From positions 124,001 to 188,000 of the forward strand of contig NZ_WJFD01000001.1 of assembly GCF_009647655.1 (NCBI RefSeq): 64,000 nt of DNA, written 5' to 3'. The translations under genes and the position numbers were made by a program. Shown here one piece after another: positions 1-9,521 of this stretch (position 1 is its first letter; each line of letters starts with the position of its first letter). The notes under the pieces were generated by a model that worked only from the letters and a program-made list of their open reading frames with translations, was not told where the DNA came from and searched no databases. This DNA comes from Chitinophaga sp. SYP-B3965. GTDB taxonomy: Bacteria > Bacteroidota > Bacteroidia > Chitinophagales > Chitinophagaceae.

Positions 1-783
1 GGCCACTGGTTGAACTTCTTCCCTAAACCCGTGTACTGGATCATGTCCCGCAAGGGGGATGCGCCTTTTGTGGAAACGGATCCGCAATACGGAAAGGTAT
101 ACCGGATAGGCAATAAAGAAGAGATGCTGAAGCTCCTGGAAGTGGAGAACGGCTTAGCCTGGACGGCTCATCCCAGGACAAAGGGTTCCACCGGTTTCCC
201 GGATAAATACAGGCAGGAACCCTTCTTCACATCAGACCGCTTTTTTGGTGCGGCCTGGAAAGCAATGCCAGCCGACCTTTCTATAGACCGGTTAGGTATT
301 CGTGTACTCGATCTGCTGGATGATATGGCCAACTGGGGAGGGAAAAAGCATGTGCTGGCGGAAGCGGACCTCTTTACCATTAAGCCGGAGAACGAAATGT
401 ATGCCCACCTGAACGTGAATTATCTCCAGTTAGATAAACTACCTGAATATGAAGACAGCTGGCAGCCCATCCTGGATGCCATGCAGCAGGGGAAATTCTT
501 TGTAACAACCGGGGAGGTGCTGATCCCCTCCTGTAAACTGTCTCCTGATCATACTAAAATAACGATGAACATTAACTGGACGTTCCCCCTGAACCATGTA
601 ACTATCATTTCCGGAGATGGGGTCAAAGTATACAAGGAGCGGATCAGCCTGGATCAGACAAAAGCCTTTGGGCAGAAGGAATTTACCTTTAAACCCGACC
701 TGAAGAACAGGAAATGGGTGAGGGTGGAGGTATGGGATGTGGCAGTAAACGGAGCATTTACCCAACCTATCTGGCTGGATTGA
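1..783 (+). CDS. PHP/CehA-McbA-like metallohydrolase, 3' part only
   Basis: The reading frame is open from base 1, so the gene begins outside the window and only the last 260 codons are seen. The visible part contains a short AWTAHPR segment that resembles the histidine-containing strands of PHP-type metal-dependent hydrolases. It ends in a beta-rich tail (VRVEVWDVAVNGAFTQPIWL) like the C-terminus of CehA/McbA-type proteins of Bacteroidota. A TTG at base 10 could be mistaken for a start, but codons 1-9 continue the frame and the protein lacks an N-terminal domain. A strong terminator follows 30 bases after the stop, so this is the last gene of its transcript. The family call rests on the C-terminal motifs; substrate unknown. 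Confidence 0.6.
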   Translation, partial: GHWLNFFPKPVYWIMSRKGDAPFVETDPQYGKVYRIGNKEEMLKLLEVENGLAWTAHPRTKGSTGFPDKYRQEPFFTSDRFFGAAWKAMPADLSIDRLGIRVLDLLDDMANWGGKKHVLAEADLFTIKPENEMYAHLNVNYLQLDKLPEYEDSWQPILDAMQQGKFFVTTGEVLIPSCKLSPDHTKITMNINWTFPLNHVTIISGDGVKVYKERISLDQTKAFGQKEFTFKPDLKNRKWVRVEVWDVAVNGAFTQPIWLD

Positions 784-814
784 CAAAAATAGCTTTAACA
801 AATATTTCACTTTT

Positions 815-840
815 AAGAGGCCTTCGGGCCTCTTTTTTTA
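815..840 (+). terminator. Rho-independent terminator after the PHP-like gene
   Basis: An 8-bp stem (AAGAGGCC / GGCCTCTT) with a TTCG tetraloop runs straight into a T-run. It sits about 30 bases after the stop codon at 783. Confidence 0.9.
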
Positions 841-961
841 TGTGCTGAAGGCCCGGTTACAGCTGTTTGACCCCTTATTAACTTGTCTAGTAGTTTGTTA
901 AAGACATGATAGGATTATAAAAAATAGATTGGACTTCTTATTTTTTTTCAAAAGTATTTCC

Positions 962-969
962 TACTTTCG
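962..969 (+). promoter_or_regulatory. Candidate -7 box for the susC/susD operon
   Basis: TACTTTCG matches 7 of 8 positions of the Bacteroidota -7 consensus TAnnTTTG. It lies downstream of a T-rich run where the -33 element would be expected, but no clear TTG is present there. Confidence 0.4.
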
Positions 970-1110
970 TAATCAATACCATGAAGTAGATCGGGATTTA
1001 ACACAATTCTAACGTTTAATGATACTTGCCTTCCTCAACCAGAGGCAATGATTCCAGGACAAATTATCTGAGAAGTTTTTATTTATAGTCAAACCAAAAT
1101 TCTAATTGCA

Positions 1111-4100
1111 ATGCGAACATCTCATGCATTTCTAATGCTGACGTTGCTGCTATTCAGCGCCACGTCCTCCCTGCTAGCGCAACAAAAACAAACTATCACC
1201 GGTACTGTCACGGACAGTAAGGGTGGGATAGTTATTGGCGTTACGGTGCTGGAAAAGGGAACCAGGAACGCCACATTTTCGGACGCTAACGGGTTCTACC
1301 GTTTGTCTGTGGCACCTTCTGCCACACTTGTTTTTACCTACGTTGGGTTTGCAAAGAAAGAAGTTGCTGTAGGTGCAAACACATCTATTGATGTAACGAT
1401 GCAGGAAGATTCCAGGAGTTTAAATGAAGTAGTGGTTACAGGGTTTGGTGAAAGCCGGGCTAAAAGGAACTTAGGGTACGCTGTTACACAGGTTTCCGGT
1501 GATGATATCCGGAAGACCGCAGCGGTGAACCCTATTGCTGCTTTACAAGGTATGGTAGCAGGTTTGCAGGTTTCTCCAAACGTGGGTGGTCCGCAGGCTT
1601 CTGTAAGATTTCAGATCAGGGGTAGTGCCAGCCTGGACCCGTATAAAAACACACCGCTGATAGTAGTGGATGATATTGTGATGGACGATAATGTGGTATT
1701 GCCTAACCGCGGTGGTGAACAGGATTTTGGTAACATTTTGAAAGACATCAACCCGGATGATATTGAGTCCATCTCTGTACTGAAAGGTGGTGCCGTTACT
1801 GCGTTATATGGTAGCAAAGCTTCCAATGGCGTGATCCTGATCAGAACAAAAAAAGGTTTTTCTCAGAAAGGATTGGGTGTTTCTTTCTCCCATTCTATGA
1901 TGTTTGAGCGCGCTTATAAAACAGTAGACCTGCAAAATCGTTTTGGAGGAGGTATCCATGGCAATGACTGGAATAAAGGCCTGAACGATACTTTGGAGGT
2001 TGATCCCACCTATTATTATTACGGTTTTGGTCCTGAAATGAAAGGCCAGATGTTTAAAGATTTCTCTGGTAAATACCGTGCTAATACAACAGGTTACAAC
2101 GATGTGCTGGACCTGTATGAAACCGGTATTAACCGTAATACGAATATTGGAATTTCCGGCGGTAATGATAAAACTACTTTCCGTTTTTCTTACTCTAATC
2201 TCGGCGCAAAGTCTGCCACGCCTAACAATGGTCTGGACAGAAATAGCTTCAGCTTCAGGGGTACACACCGTCCTGGTAAAGGCGTGTTGCTGGATGTGAA
2301 TACTTCCTATACAACGAGTGTAACCAAAAACCCTGCTTTTCAGGGTGGCAATTCACTTTTGTATGCCACCAGCTACGGCGTACCAAGGAACTATGATATA
2401 AATTATTGGAGAAGTAATTATGTGGATACCACTGTAGGTGGTTATACAAACAGGGATATCTCAGATGCTTCCAACGCTTTCTGGGCCCTTGAGCAGAATG
2501 CATATGAGCAAAGGGAAAATAGTCTGAGAGCAGGTTTGAACCTGAGAGCTGACCTTACTCCATGGCTTCGTTTTGAAGGAAGTACATCCCTCAGCACATT
2601 TGGAACAGATTATACTGCTAAAGTAAGAGGTAAAGATGCAGGTTTTAATGGTGGTGATTATACAACCAGTAATATATCCGTTAAACAATACCGCCACAGG
2701 GGCAGTTTGAATTTTATAAAGAAATTAGGTGTTATTGACCTGTTGGTACAAGGTGGTGGTGAATTCAATCAGTCTAAACAAAGTGGTCTTTGGTCCAGCG
2801 CGAATGGTTTGGTTACGCCTGATCTTTTCCGTCTTATCAACTCAAGGGACAGACCGGAAACCAGGGAAGAAAAAGAGAAGGAATTACAAACAGGTTCTTT
2901 GTTCTTTCAAAGCAGCATCGGATTCAGGGATTACCTGACATTGAACCTTTATGGCCGTAATGACTGGAACAGTTCGCTTGTATACCCTGATGGGCATGGC
3001 GATTATTCCTACTTCTATCCTGGTGCGGACCTGGCTTTTGTGTTCACCGATCTGTTCAAGTTACCCAAAGCCGTTGATTTTGGTAAACTGCGTCTTTCTT
3101 ATGTAGAAGCGGGTGGTGGTACAGATGCATACAATACCAGTACAGGTTCCTATACATCTGCCGGCGTTTATACAGATGCCAGTGGCGCGAGTATCCTCAG
3201 GTATGGTTTCACATCAGGTACATTGGGAAATCCAAACCTTGTACCTGTACGTAACGCAAAGATGGAGGCCGGTTTAGAATTTAAGATGTTCTCCAACAGG
3301 CTTGGTGGTGATGTTACCGTATACAGGCAGGATTCAAAGAATCAGATCCAGGCATTTTTAACCCCTCCGGAATCAGGTGCTTCAAAAGCACTGGTGAATG
3401 GTGGAAAGGTGCGGAACCAGGGTATAGAGATCTCACTGTTCGGAACACCTGTTAAAACAACGAATTTCTCATGGGACGTTCTCTTTAACTATACACGCAA
3501 CAGAAATACGATCGTTAGTTTAGCATTAGGTGCCAAGTTTGCAATGCTGGATGAAGGAGATAACATCTATTCAGTAGGTCAGCCGGGCGGAGAGTATGGT
3601 GCTATCCGTGCTCCTTATGCTTATGCTTCTTATCAGGCAAAAGATGGTAGCGGCAACAATACAAGCAGCCCATTGAACGGTTTGCCGGTAGTAGGTTTCG
3701 ATGCAGCAGGTGGCAGATTGGGTGATCCGGTAGTTTATTACCTGAGAGCCGGTAGCTATAATGGTTTAATGGGTGGTACTACTGATCCTGTGATCGGTTC
3801 CACGCTTCCTAAATTCCTGGGTAGCCTCCGTAATACTTTTAACTATAAAAGACTTGCCCTTAGTGTATTCCTGGATAGTAAGATCGGTGGGGATGTTTAT
3901 TCTACTACACTGGCATTTGGCTCACAGTATGGTATGATAAACAGAACATTACCCGGGCGTACTACAGATCTGGGCGGTTTGAAATATACCAGCAAATCCA
4001 ACTACAATGGTCAGGCTCCTGGAGATCGCTTCGACGGTATTGTGCCACAAGGTGTATTTGCAGCAGGCACAGTGATACCTGCTAATGTGAGCGGAGATGG

Positions 4101-4482
4101 TGTGCAACATGATGTTGGTGGTATGACGGTAGCGGAGGCATTAGAGAAAAAATTCATCAAGCCTAACCCTGCTCCTGATTATTATGACCGTACTTATGGA
4201 TGGCAGTTCGGTATCAGACAAGCCAGTATGTTTGAATCTTCATGGGTATCTGTACGTGAAATATCACTGACTTATGACCTGCCTCAGGGTATTGCTAATA
4301 AATTGAAACTGAATAATCTCAGGGCCTCCGTGATAGGTCGTAACCTCTTCTTCCTGTATAACAGCGCTCCTGACGGTGTGAACCCGGATAACCTGAGTTC
4401 TACCAGCAGCGGTGCATTTATTGAGAATGGTGGTACGCCTTATTTCAGACAATTTGGATTTTCTCTGAATACAAACTTCTAA
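1111..4482 (+). CDS. SusC/RagA-family TonB-linked outer membrane transporter (no STN domain)
   Basis: This 1123-residue protein is a TonB-dependent outer membrane channel of the SusC class, which imports oligosaccharides or peptides with a SusD lipoprotein. It has a signal peptide (about 1-24, ending LLAQ) and a carboxypeptidase-regulatory-like beta-sandwich (about 27-100, starting ITGTVTDSKGG). The motif LNEVVVTGFGESR follows, then a plug domain (about 115-250) with the usual SISVLKGGAVTALYGSKASN segment, and a long beta-barrel ending in aromatic residues. There is no STN domain before the sandwich, so no FecR-type signalling is expected. The SusD partner starts 54 bases downstream. Substrate is not deducible. 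Confidence 0.95.
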   Translation: MRTSHAFLMLTLLLFSATSSLLAQQKQTITGTVTDSKGGIVIGVTVLEKGTRNATFSDANGFYRLSVAPSATLVFTYVGFAKKEVAVGANTSIDVTMQEDSRSLNEVVVTGFGESRAKRNLGYAVTQVSGDDIRKTAAVNPIAALQGMVAGLQVSPNVGGPQASVRFQIRGSASLDPYKNTPLIVVDDIVMDDNVVLPNRGGEQDFGNILKDINPDDIESISVLKGGAVTALYGSKASNGVILIRTKKGFSQKGLGVSFSHSMMFERAYKTVDLQNRFGGGIHGNDWNKGLNDTLEVDPTYYYYGFGPEMKGQMFKDFSGKYRANTTGYNDVLDLYETGINRNTNIGISGGNDKTTFRFSYSNLGAKSATPNNGLDRNSFSFRGTHRPGKGVLLDVNTSYTTSVTKNPAFQGGNSLLYATSYGVPRNYDINYWRSNYVDTTVGGYTNRDISDASNAFWALEQNAYEQRENSLRAGLNLRADLTPWLRFEGSTSLSTFGTDYTAKVRGKDAGFNGGDYTTSNISVKQYRHRGSLNFIKKLGVIDLLVQGGGEFNQSKQSGLWSSANGLVTPDLFRLINSRDRPETREEKEKELQTGSLFFQSSIGFRDYLTLNLYGRNDWNSSLVYPDGHGDYSYFYPGADLAFVFTDLFKLPKAVDFGKLRLSYVEAGGGTDAYNTSTGSYTSAGVYTDASGASILRYGFTSGTLGNPNLVPVRNAKMEAGLEFKMFSNRLGGDVTVYRQDSKNQIQAFLTPPESGASKALVNGGKVRNQGIEISLFGTPVKTTNFSWDVLFNYTRNRNTIVSLALGAKFAMLDEGDNIYSVGQPGGEYGAIRAPYAYASYQAKDGSGNNTSSPLNGLPVVGFDAAGGRLGDPVVYYLRAGSYNGLMGGTTDPVIGSTLPKFLGSLRNTFNYKRLALSVFLDSKIGGDVYSTTLAFGSQYGMINRTLPGRTTDLGGLKYTSKSNYNGQAPGDRFDGIVPQGVFAAGTVIPANVSGDGVQHDVGGMTVAEALEKKFIKPNPAPDYYDRTYGWQFGIRQASMFESSWVSVREISLTYDLPQGIANKLKLNNLRASVIGRNLFFLYNSAPDGVNPDNLSSTSSGAFIENGGTPYFRQFGFSLNTNF

Positions 4483-4536
4483 GAAGGTATTTCAGCGTAT
4501 AGAAATTATAACAATCAGAATATTTAAAATATTTTT

Positions 4537-6225
4537 ATGAGGAAGACATTATTACAAGCCGGTTGCCTGCTGGCGCTTTTGGCAACTTCCTGTAGCCGTG
4601 ATAAGTTTGCGGAAGTGAACTCTGATCCGGACGTAGTGCAGGTAGACAGGGTAGATCCCAAAGCGGTTTTCCCTACTGCACCCATTGCCATACATGCAAA
4701 TGACTTTGAAGCGTATTATGATATTCACCGTAACATGGAATACTGGATCGGTGCCTGGGTGCCAATTGGCGGCAATGGGGTTATTATCACGCGCTTCAGA
4801 ACACCTGTTTCTGCTTCCACCTTCCCTTACAGGTATGAAAACCTGTATACAAGGGAATCAATAGGTGCTGGTGGTTCCATGCGGGAGATGAGGAATATCA
4901 TTGATAAAATGCCTCCGGCAGAAGGCGCAAAGTATCAGCATATGCGGGCTATCACCTACATCCCTGCCGCACTTGCCGCCTTTAATGTAACAGATATCAT
5001 GGGGAGCATCGCTTACTCTGAAGCTTTTCAGGCAAGATATGCTGAGCCGCCGATATTCAAGCCAAAGTATGATACCCAGGAAGCACTGTATGATACTTTG
5101 AATAACCAATTGAAAGCAAGTGTAGCCGAATTGAAGAAGACGGGTGTTGAGCAGGAAGTTTTAGGTGCAAGTGACCTGTGGTTCCGTGGTGTTGGTACAG
5201 AAGCCACTAATTGGATAATGGCAGCAAATTCTTTTAGAATGCGCATTGCTATGCGTATGCTGAAGAGAAAACCGGCAGCAGCAAAAGCCATTATTGATGA
5301 AGTATTGGCAGATAATGTGGGCCCTATTAACGCCAGGGAATTCAACTGGAATTTCAAAGGTGGCCCTAACGTAGCCAACGGTGGTAACTATAACCTGGCA
5401 GCAGGTATTTCCGGTCAGAAAGCAGCGGTGGATTTTATGTATAAAACTACAGATCCCCGCATGAGGAACATATATGCCAAGGTAGCTTTAACCCAGGCAG
5501 ACTTTAATACTTACAAGGCTAACGGTACTATCGCAGCTACTGAAGTATACCAGGAATATCGCGGCCGGCCTACCAGCCCTGATGCCGTAGGAGAAGCAGA
5601 CAAGCGATTCTATTTCAATTACATTTTTGGTACTACCGCTTATGTGTCTTACATCAATCAGGGTATGTTCAATGCTTCTGTATCCGTTGGTCTGGTGAAT
5701 TTCCCTGTGATCACTTATGCAGATGTTTGCTTCATGAGAGCAGAACTGGCAGCAAGAGGTGTTACTGGAGAAGCAGCTGCTGATTGGTATTACAAAGGTA
5801 TCGAAGCATCTATAGCTGATTATGATGAATGGGGCAAAGATGCAAAGGTACCAGGTTACACCGCTTTCACACCAGCAGAAGTTACTGCTTATAAAAACCA
5901 GGCGGATATCGTGTACAATCCTGCAAAAGGCATTGAACAGATCTGTATCCAACAGTACTTCAACTTCTGGAGAAACCCTAATGAGATGTGGGCTGTGATC
6001 AAGAGAACAGGTTTCCCCAGCCAGACCGGTGTGGTTTTCCAGGCTGAAAAGATCAGATCTGGTGGCATAGAAGCGATCATGCCAAGAAGATGGAGCTTAT
6101 TCGTTCCACCTATCTCTGATCTCAACTACGATAACAGAAAAGCATCTGTCTTAGCCATGCAGGCAGATCCTGAACTGGGTGATCTTTCTGATATCACAGG
6201 AAGAGTTTGGTGGGATAAAAAATAG
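4537..6225 (+). CDS. SusD/RagB-family substrate-binding lipoprotein (SusD-like_2 type)
   Basis: A 562-residue lipoprotein and the partner of the SusC protein just upstream. The N-terminus has a lipoprotein signal with lipobox LATSC, placing the lipid anchor near residue 19. The opening EVNSDPDVV and the later helical repeats match the variant SusD group often called nutrient-binding outer membrane lipoprotein (SusD-like_2) rather than classical SusD. Such proteins cap the SusC channel from outside and bind the substrate. A perfect 18-bp inverted repeat follows the stop codon. Confidence 0.9.
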   Translation: MRKTLLQAGCLLALLATSCSRDKFAEVNSDPDVVQVDRVDPKAVFPTAPIAIHANDFEAYYDIHRNMEYWIGAWVPIGGNGVIITRFRTPVSASTFPYRYENLYTRESIGAGGSMREMRNIIDKMPPAEGAKYQHMRAITYIPAALAAFNVTDIMGSIAYSEAFQARYAEPPIFKPKYDTQEALYDTLNNQLKASVAELKKTGVEQEVLGASDLWFRGVGTEATNWIMAANSFRMRIAMRMLKRKPAAAKAIIDEVLADNVGPINAREFNWNFKGGPNVANGGNYNLAAGISGQKAAVDFMYKTTDPRMRNIYAKVALTQADFNTYKANGTIAATEVYQEYRGRPTSPDAVGEADKRFYFNYIFGTTAYVSYINQGMFNASVSVGLVNFPVITYADVCFMRAELAARGVTGEAAADWYYKGIEASIADYDEWGKDAKVPGYTAFTPAEVTAYKNQADIVYNPAKGIEQICIQQYFNFWRNPNEMWAVIKRTGFPSQTGVVFQAEKIRSGGIEAIMPRRWSLFVPPISDLNYDNRKASVLAMQADPELGDLSDITGRVWWDKK

Positions 6226-6236
6226 TTGATTATCTT

Positions 6237-6278
6237 ATACAGTGAATTCAGATCAATTGGGATCTGAATTCACTGTAT
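6237..6278. repeat. Perfect 18-bp inverted repeat after the SusD gene
   Basis: The left arm (6237-6254) and right arm (6261-6278) are exact reverse complements, separated by six bases. The arms contain GAATTC. No T-run follows on either strand, so it is not a canonical terminator. It may act as a 3' stabilising or processing hairpin that sets the susCD message apart from the genes after it. Confidence 0.85.
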
Positions 6279-6311
6279 CTAAAATAAGAAAGCCATAATA
6301 AATTGTTGTCC

Positions 6312-6866
6312 ATGAAGCCTCTTTTGGTTATTTGCGGCTGCCTGTTCTTTCTAACATTAAATGCACAACAGCCAGTTAAAATAAAGGCGATTGAAGGAGC
6401 ATCCCTTCCCTTATCTGGTATCAATAAAAAATTGACCGCCATTGTATTCCTTTCACCGGATTGCCCCCTGAGCCAGAATTATACCCTGGTTTTAAATGAT
6501 ATTCAAAAAAGCAAAAAAGATCTCCTGCAGATCGTAGGCGTTCTCCCGAACGCAGGTTATTACAGTGAACATGAAATAGTTTCTTTTAAGAAAAAATATG
6601 CCATCGACTTTGCGCTGCTGCGCGATAAAAATGAGGCACTTGTAAGTTATACCCATGCCACCATCACACCTGAAGTTTTTTTATATGACAGTAAAGGTGT
6701 TCTTTTGTACAAAGGGGCCATTGACGACTGGGCCATCAGCTTAGGCAAAAAGAAACGGCAGGCAGAGCAGCATTACCTCCGTAATGCGATTGATAATTAT
6801 TTACAGCATAAAGAAGTTAACCCTTCTCAAACAAAAGCAGTAGGATGCTTTATCAGTAATAAATGA
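6312..6866 (+). CDS. Secreted redoxin/thioredoxin-fold protein with a CPLS motif
   Basis: A 184-residue secreted protein of the redoxin/AhpC-TSA fold. The ATG at 6312 is preferred over the TTG at 6303 because it gives a clean signal peptide (MKPLLVICGCLFFLTLNAQQ). After a strand ending in FLSPDC comes cysteine 51 in a CPLS context, so a second CXXC cysteine is missing. The conserved tail TKAVGCFI carries another cysteine. Such domains occur beside, or fused to, cytochrome c and copper monooxygenase-like domains in Bacteroidota and Planctomycetes. The next gene, four bases away, encodes exactly those domains. A periplasmic or surface redox role is inferred; the reaction is unknown. Confidence 0.75.
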   Translation: MKPLLVICGCLFFLTLNAQQPVKIKAIEGASLPLSGINKKLTAIVFLSPDCPLSQNYTLVLNDIQKSKKDLLQIVGVLPNAGYYSEHEIVSFKKKYAIDFALLRDKNEALVSYTHATITPEVFLYDSKGVLLYKGAIDDWAISLGKKKRQAEQHYLRNAIDNYLQHKEVNPSQTKAVGCFISNK

Positions 6867-6870
6867 CCCT

Positions 6871-8157
6871 ATGCGCAGATCATTATTCATCATATTATTC
6901 ACCTGTGCATCGGTAAGCCTTAGAGGGCAAACTTTCCATGATATAGAGCCGATACTGCTAACGAAGTGTTCCGGTTGCCATAAGCCGGGAGAAGCAGGCC
7001 CTTTCCCGCTTTTGAAATATGAGGATTTTACCAAACGGCTTAATTTCATCAAAGAAGTAGTGTCTACAGGTTATATGCCCCCATGGCGGGCAGATACGCT
7101 GTATTCCTGTTTTGCCAATCAACGCGGGCTTACTGCAGAAGAGAAAACGAAGATCCTGGCATGGATAGATAATAAAGCGCCGAAAGGGAAAGCATCCAAA
7201 GATAAGCCGGTAACGAATACTGCCGCTAATAAACGGGCACCGGACCTGGTATTGAAATATCCGGCATCCTTTCTCGTAAAAGGAAATAACAAGGAGCGGT
7301 TCATAGAGTTCAAGGTACCTTTTGAATTACCGGCAGAAAAAAGTATAGAGGCGGTGGAGTTTGTGACCAACAACAGGAAAATAATACATCATATCAATTA
7401 CGGGTTCTACAACGTACCTGATAATGCTATTGATGTGCATGCAGGGACCAATATCATAAATACAGATGAAGAGATCGAAAAAAGGGGAGCCTTTGACCAC
7501 TATAAACAACAAATGGTTTACTATACCGGATGGATCCCCGGCTCTTCAACTGAATATTATCCCAACGAGTTTGGCTGGACGCTTCCACGCAGGGGGGTAG
7601 TGATATTCACCACGCATTATGCGGCCATCGCAGCAGATGAAGAATCTGTAATAGGCGTGAACCTGTATTTCAAAGACGCACCCATAAAAAGACCGGTACG
7701 CATCATCAGCCTTGGTTCCGGCGGAGTAGGAGAGCGGGACATTGATCCCATTTTCATGATCCCACCAAACGAAGAAAGGACCTTCACTTTAAAAATGAAA
7801 ACACCCGAAGAGCAATCTCTTCTATACGTTTGGCCACACATGCACTTTTTAGGCAAATCTTTTGAAGCATATGTAGTGACGCCCGCCGGCGATACCATCC
7901 GTTTGATCAATATACCACAATGGGACTTCCGCTGGCAGGAACTGTACCGGTTCAAAAAGCCGGTCAGGATCCCCCGGGGCTCCATCATTTATATGAAAGG
8001 AACTTACGACAATACGAAGAACAATCCGCTGAATCCGAATAACCCGCCGAAATTCGTTTTCTCGAGGGGAAGCATGAAATCGGAGGATGAGATGTTCACC
8101 CTGCTGCTGATCTACGCACAGTATCAGGCAGGAGATGAACTGATGGAACTAGAATAG
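6871..8157 (+). CDS. Cytochrome c / copper type II monooxygenase-like (PHM-like) secreted protein
   Basis: A 428-residue secreted protein with two parts. After a signal peptide comes a small c-type cytochrome module: CSGCH at residues 33-37 for heme attachment and a GYMPPW segment whose Met69 is the likely second heme ligand. The rest resembles the copper type II, ascorbate-dependent monooxygenase fold (peptidylglycine hydroxylase-like). It has candidate copper ligands in HHINYG, TTHYA and HMHFLGK, and the family-typical tail WDFRWQELYRFKKP followed by GTYDNTKNNPLNP. It starts four bases after the redoxin-like gene, so the two are probably co-translated and may form a small electron-transfer or oxidation unit. 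The substrate is unknown. Confidence 0.8.
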   Translation: MRRSLFIILFTCASVSLRGQTFHDIEPILLTKCSGCHKPGEAGPFPLLKYEDFTKRLNFIKEVVSTGYMPPWRADTLYSCFANQRGLTAEEKTKILAWIDNKAPKGKASKDKPVTNTAANKRAPDLVLKYPASFLVKGNNKERFIEFKVPFELPAEKSIEAVEFVTNNRKIIHHINYGFYNVPDNAIDVHAGTNIINTDEEIEKRGAFDHYKQQMVYYTGWIPGSSTEYYPNEFGWTLPRRGVVIFTTHYAAIAADEESVIGVNLYFKDAPIKRPVRIISLGSGGVGERDIDPIFMIPPNEERTFTLKMKTPEEQSLLYVWPHMHFLGKSFEAYVVTPAGDTIRLINIPQWDFRWQELYRFKKPVRIPRGSIIYMKGTYDNTKNNPLNPNNPPKFVFSRGSMKSEDEMFTLLLIYAQYQAGDELMELE

Positions 8158-8275
8158 ATGAGTGAAAATTTAATAGTGTTAAAATTTTGATCGTGTTTGC
8201 ATTTGGAGATATTTAATTGTTTTTTTGCCAGAACATAATGTGTTTTTTATAAACAATGTATAGCGATTCGTGCAT

Positions 8276-9496
8276 ATGGTAAATAAAAATTATTATAAGA
8301 CACTGGCCTTAAGAGAATTTTATTTTTCAGGTAAACTTTCATCTACTGATCTGAGTGAACGAATGGGAAAGAGCATCCCCCATGTGATGAAGGTGATCGA
8401 TGACCTGATAGTAGATGGCTCCATTGCGGAGTCCGGCTATGCTCCTTCCAGTGGTGGGAGGCGCCCGGTTATCTATGCCCTGCGCCCCGATGCCATTTAT
8501 ATATTATCTGTGTCCATGGACCAGATGTTTACCCGCATCACCTTAATGGATATTGAAAATAAGGCCGTTACACCTGTGAAGGAATTTGAACTCCCGCTCA
8601 ACAACAATCCGGAGGCCGTTGTAAGGCTGGCGGAAAAAATGGCGGAAGTGATCAAAGAATCTGGTGTGGACAAGAAAAAGATCGTGGGTGCCGGCATCGG
8701 TATGCCGGGTTTTGTAGATTTTAAAAACGGGATCAATTACTCTTTCCTGCATGCCGGGAACAAGACCCTTACGGAATACCTGACGGATGAACTGAATATG
8801 CCTGTATACATTGATAATGACTCCAGTCTCATAGCCCTGGCGGAATTCCATTTCGGAGCTGCCCGGCAGAAGAAGAATGCGGTGGTGGTGAACATAGGAT
8901 GGGGGATAGGATTGGGTATGATATTGAATGGCGAATTGTTCAGAGGGCATGATGGATTTGCAGGAGAGTTCAGCCATATCCCCATTTTCGATAACAATAA
9001 ATTGTGCAGTTGCGGTAAAAGCGGATGCCTTGAAACAGAGGCTTCCCTGCTGGTGGTGATTGAAAAAGCAGCACAGGGTTTGCAATCCGGCAGCATTTCA
9101 GCGCTGGGAAGCAAATTCCCGAGCGGCCATCCGGAAACGGATTGGGAAGCAATTGTACGGGCCATTCACAAGGGAGACCGTTTTGTGATAGAACTGTTAT
9201 CACACACCGGTTATGATATCGGGAAAGCGGTGGCCATCCTTATTCACCTGATGAACCCGGAATGTGTGGTGTTAAGCGGCCGTGGTACTTTAGCGGGCAA
9301 GGTATGGGAAGCACCTGTGCAGCAGGCCCTGAATGAACATACTATCCCACGGCTGGCGGCTAATACCAAACTCGCCATTTCAACATTAGGTTATCACGCC
9401 GAGTTGATCGGCGCGGTGGCACTGGTGATGGAAAATAAAGTAAAAGAATACAAGACTAATCGTAAAAAAATAAAGGTGAAAGAATTTTCTGAGTAG
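8276..9496 (+). CDS. ROK-family transcriptional regulator or sugar kinase
   Basis: A 406-residue ROK protein. The first 70 residues form a MarR-like winged helix (GKLSSTDLSERMGKSIPHVM, ending in GGRRPVIYAL), which marks it as a ROK repressor of the NagC/XylR type. The C-terminal part is the actin-like ROK fold, with DNDSSLIALAE, a glycine-rich nucleotide loop and the zinc motif CSCGKSGCLE. The ATG at 8276 is preferred over the GTG at 8270. It lies between a SusC/SusD group and a secreted hydrolase, so sugar-responsive control of these neighbours is plausible. The preceding 118 bases contain an A/T-rich inverted repeat near 8167-8190 that could be its operator. Confidence 0.9.
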   Translation: MVNKNYYKTLALREFYFSGKLSSTDLSERMGKSIPHVMKVIDDLIVDGSIAESGYAPSSGGRRPVIYALRPDAIYILSVSMDQMFTRITLMDIENKAVTPVKEFELPLNNNPEAVVRLAEKMAEVIKESGVDKKKIVGAGIGMPGFVDFKNGINYSFLHAGNKTLTEYLTDELNMPVYIDNDSSLIALAEFHFGAARQKKNAVVVNIGWGIGLGMILNGELFRGHDGFAGEFSHIPIFDNNKLCSCGKSGCLETEASLLVVIEKAAQGLQSGSISALGSKFPSGHPETDWEAIVRAIHKGDRFVIELLSHTGYDIGKAVAILIHLMNPECVVLSGRGTLAGKVWEAPVQQALNEHTIPRLAANTKLAISTLGYHAELIGAVALVMENKVKEYKTNRKKIKVKEFSE

Positions 9497-9521
9497 ATCA
9501 CCTGATTAATTTATTTGTTGC

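Larger units (their letters stand above)
784..1110 (+). other. Intergenic region upstream of the first SusC gene
   Basis: These 327 bases hold the terminator at 815-840 and then an AT-rich stretch that includes a Bacteroidota-like -7 box at 962-969. I see no convincing small gene. The roughly 140 bases between the -7 box and the SusC start would be a long 5' leader, as is usual for SusC transcripts. Confidence 0.6.

Noticed and set aside
1804-2268. Long minus-strand frames inside the SusC and other large genes
   Set aside because: They overlap strongly supported genes, lack motifs and are typical shadows in this GC-balanced genome.
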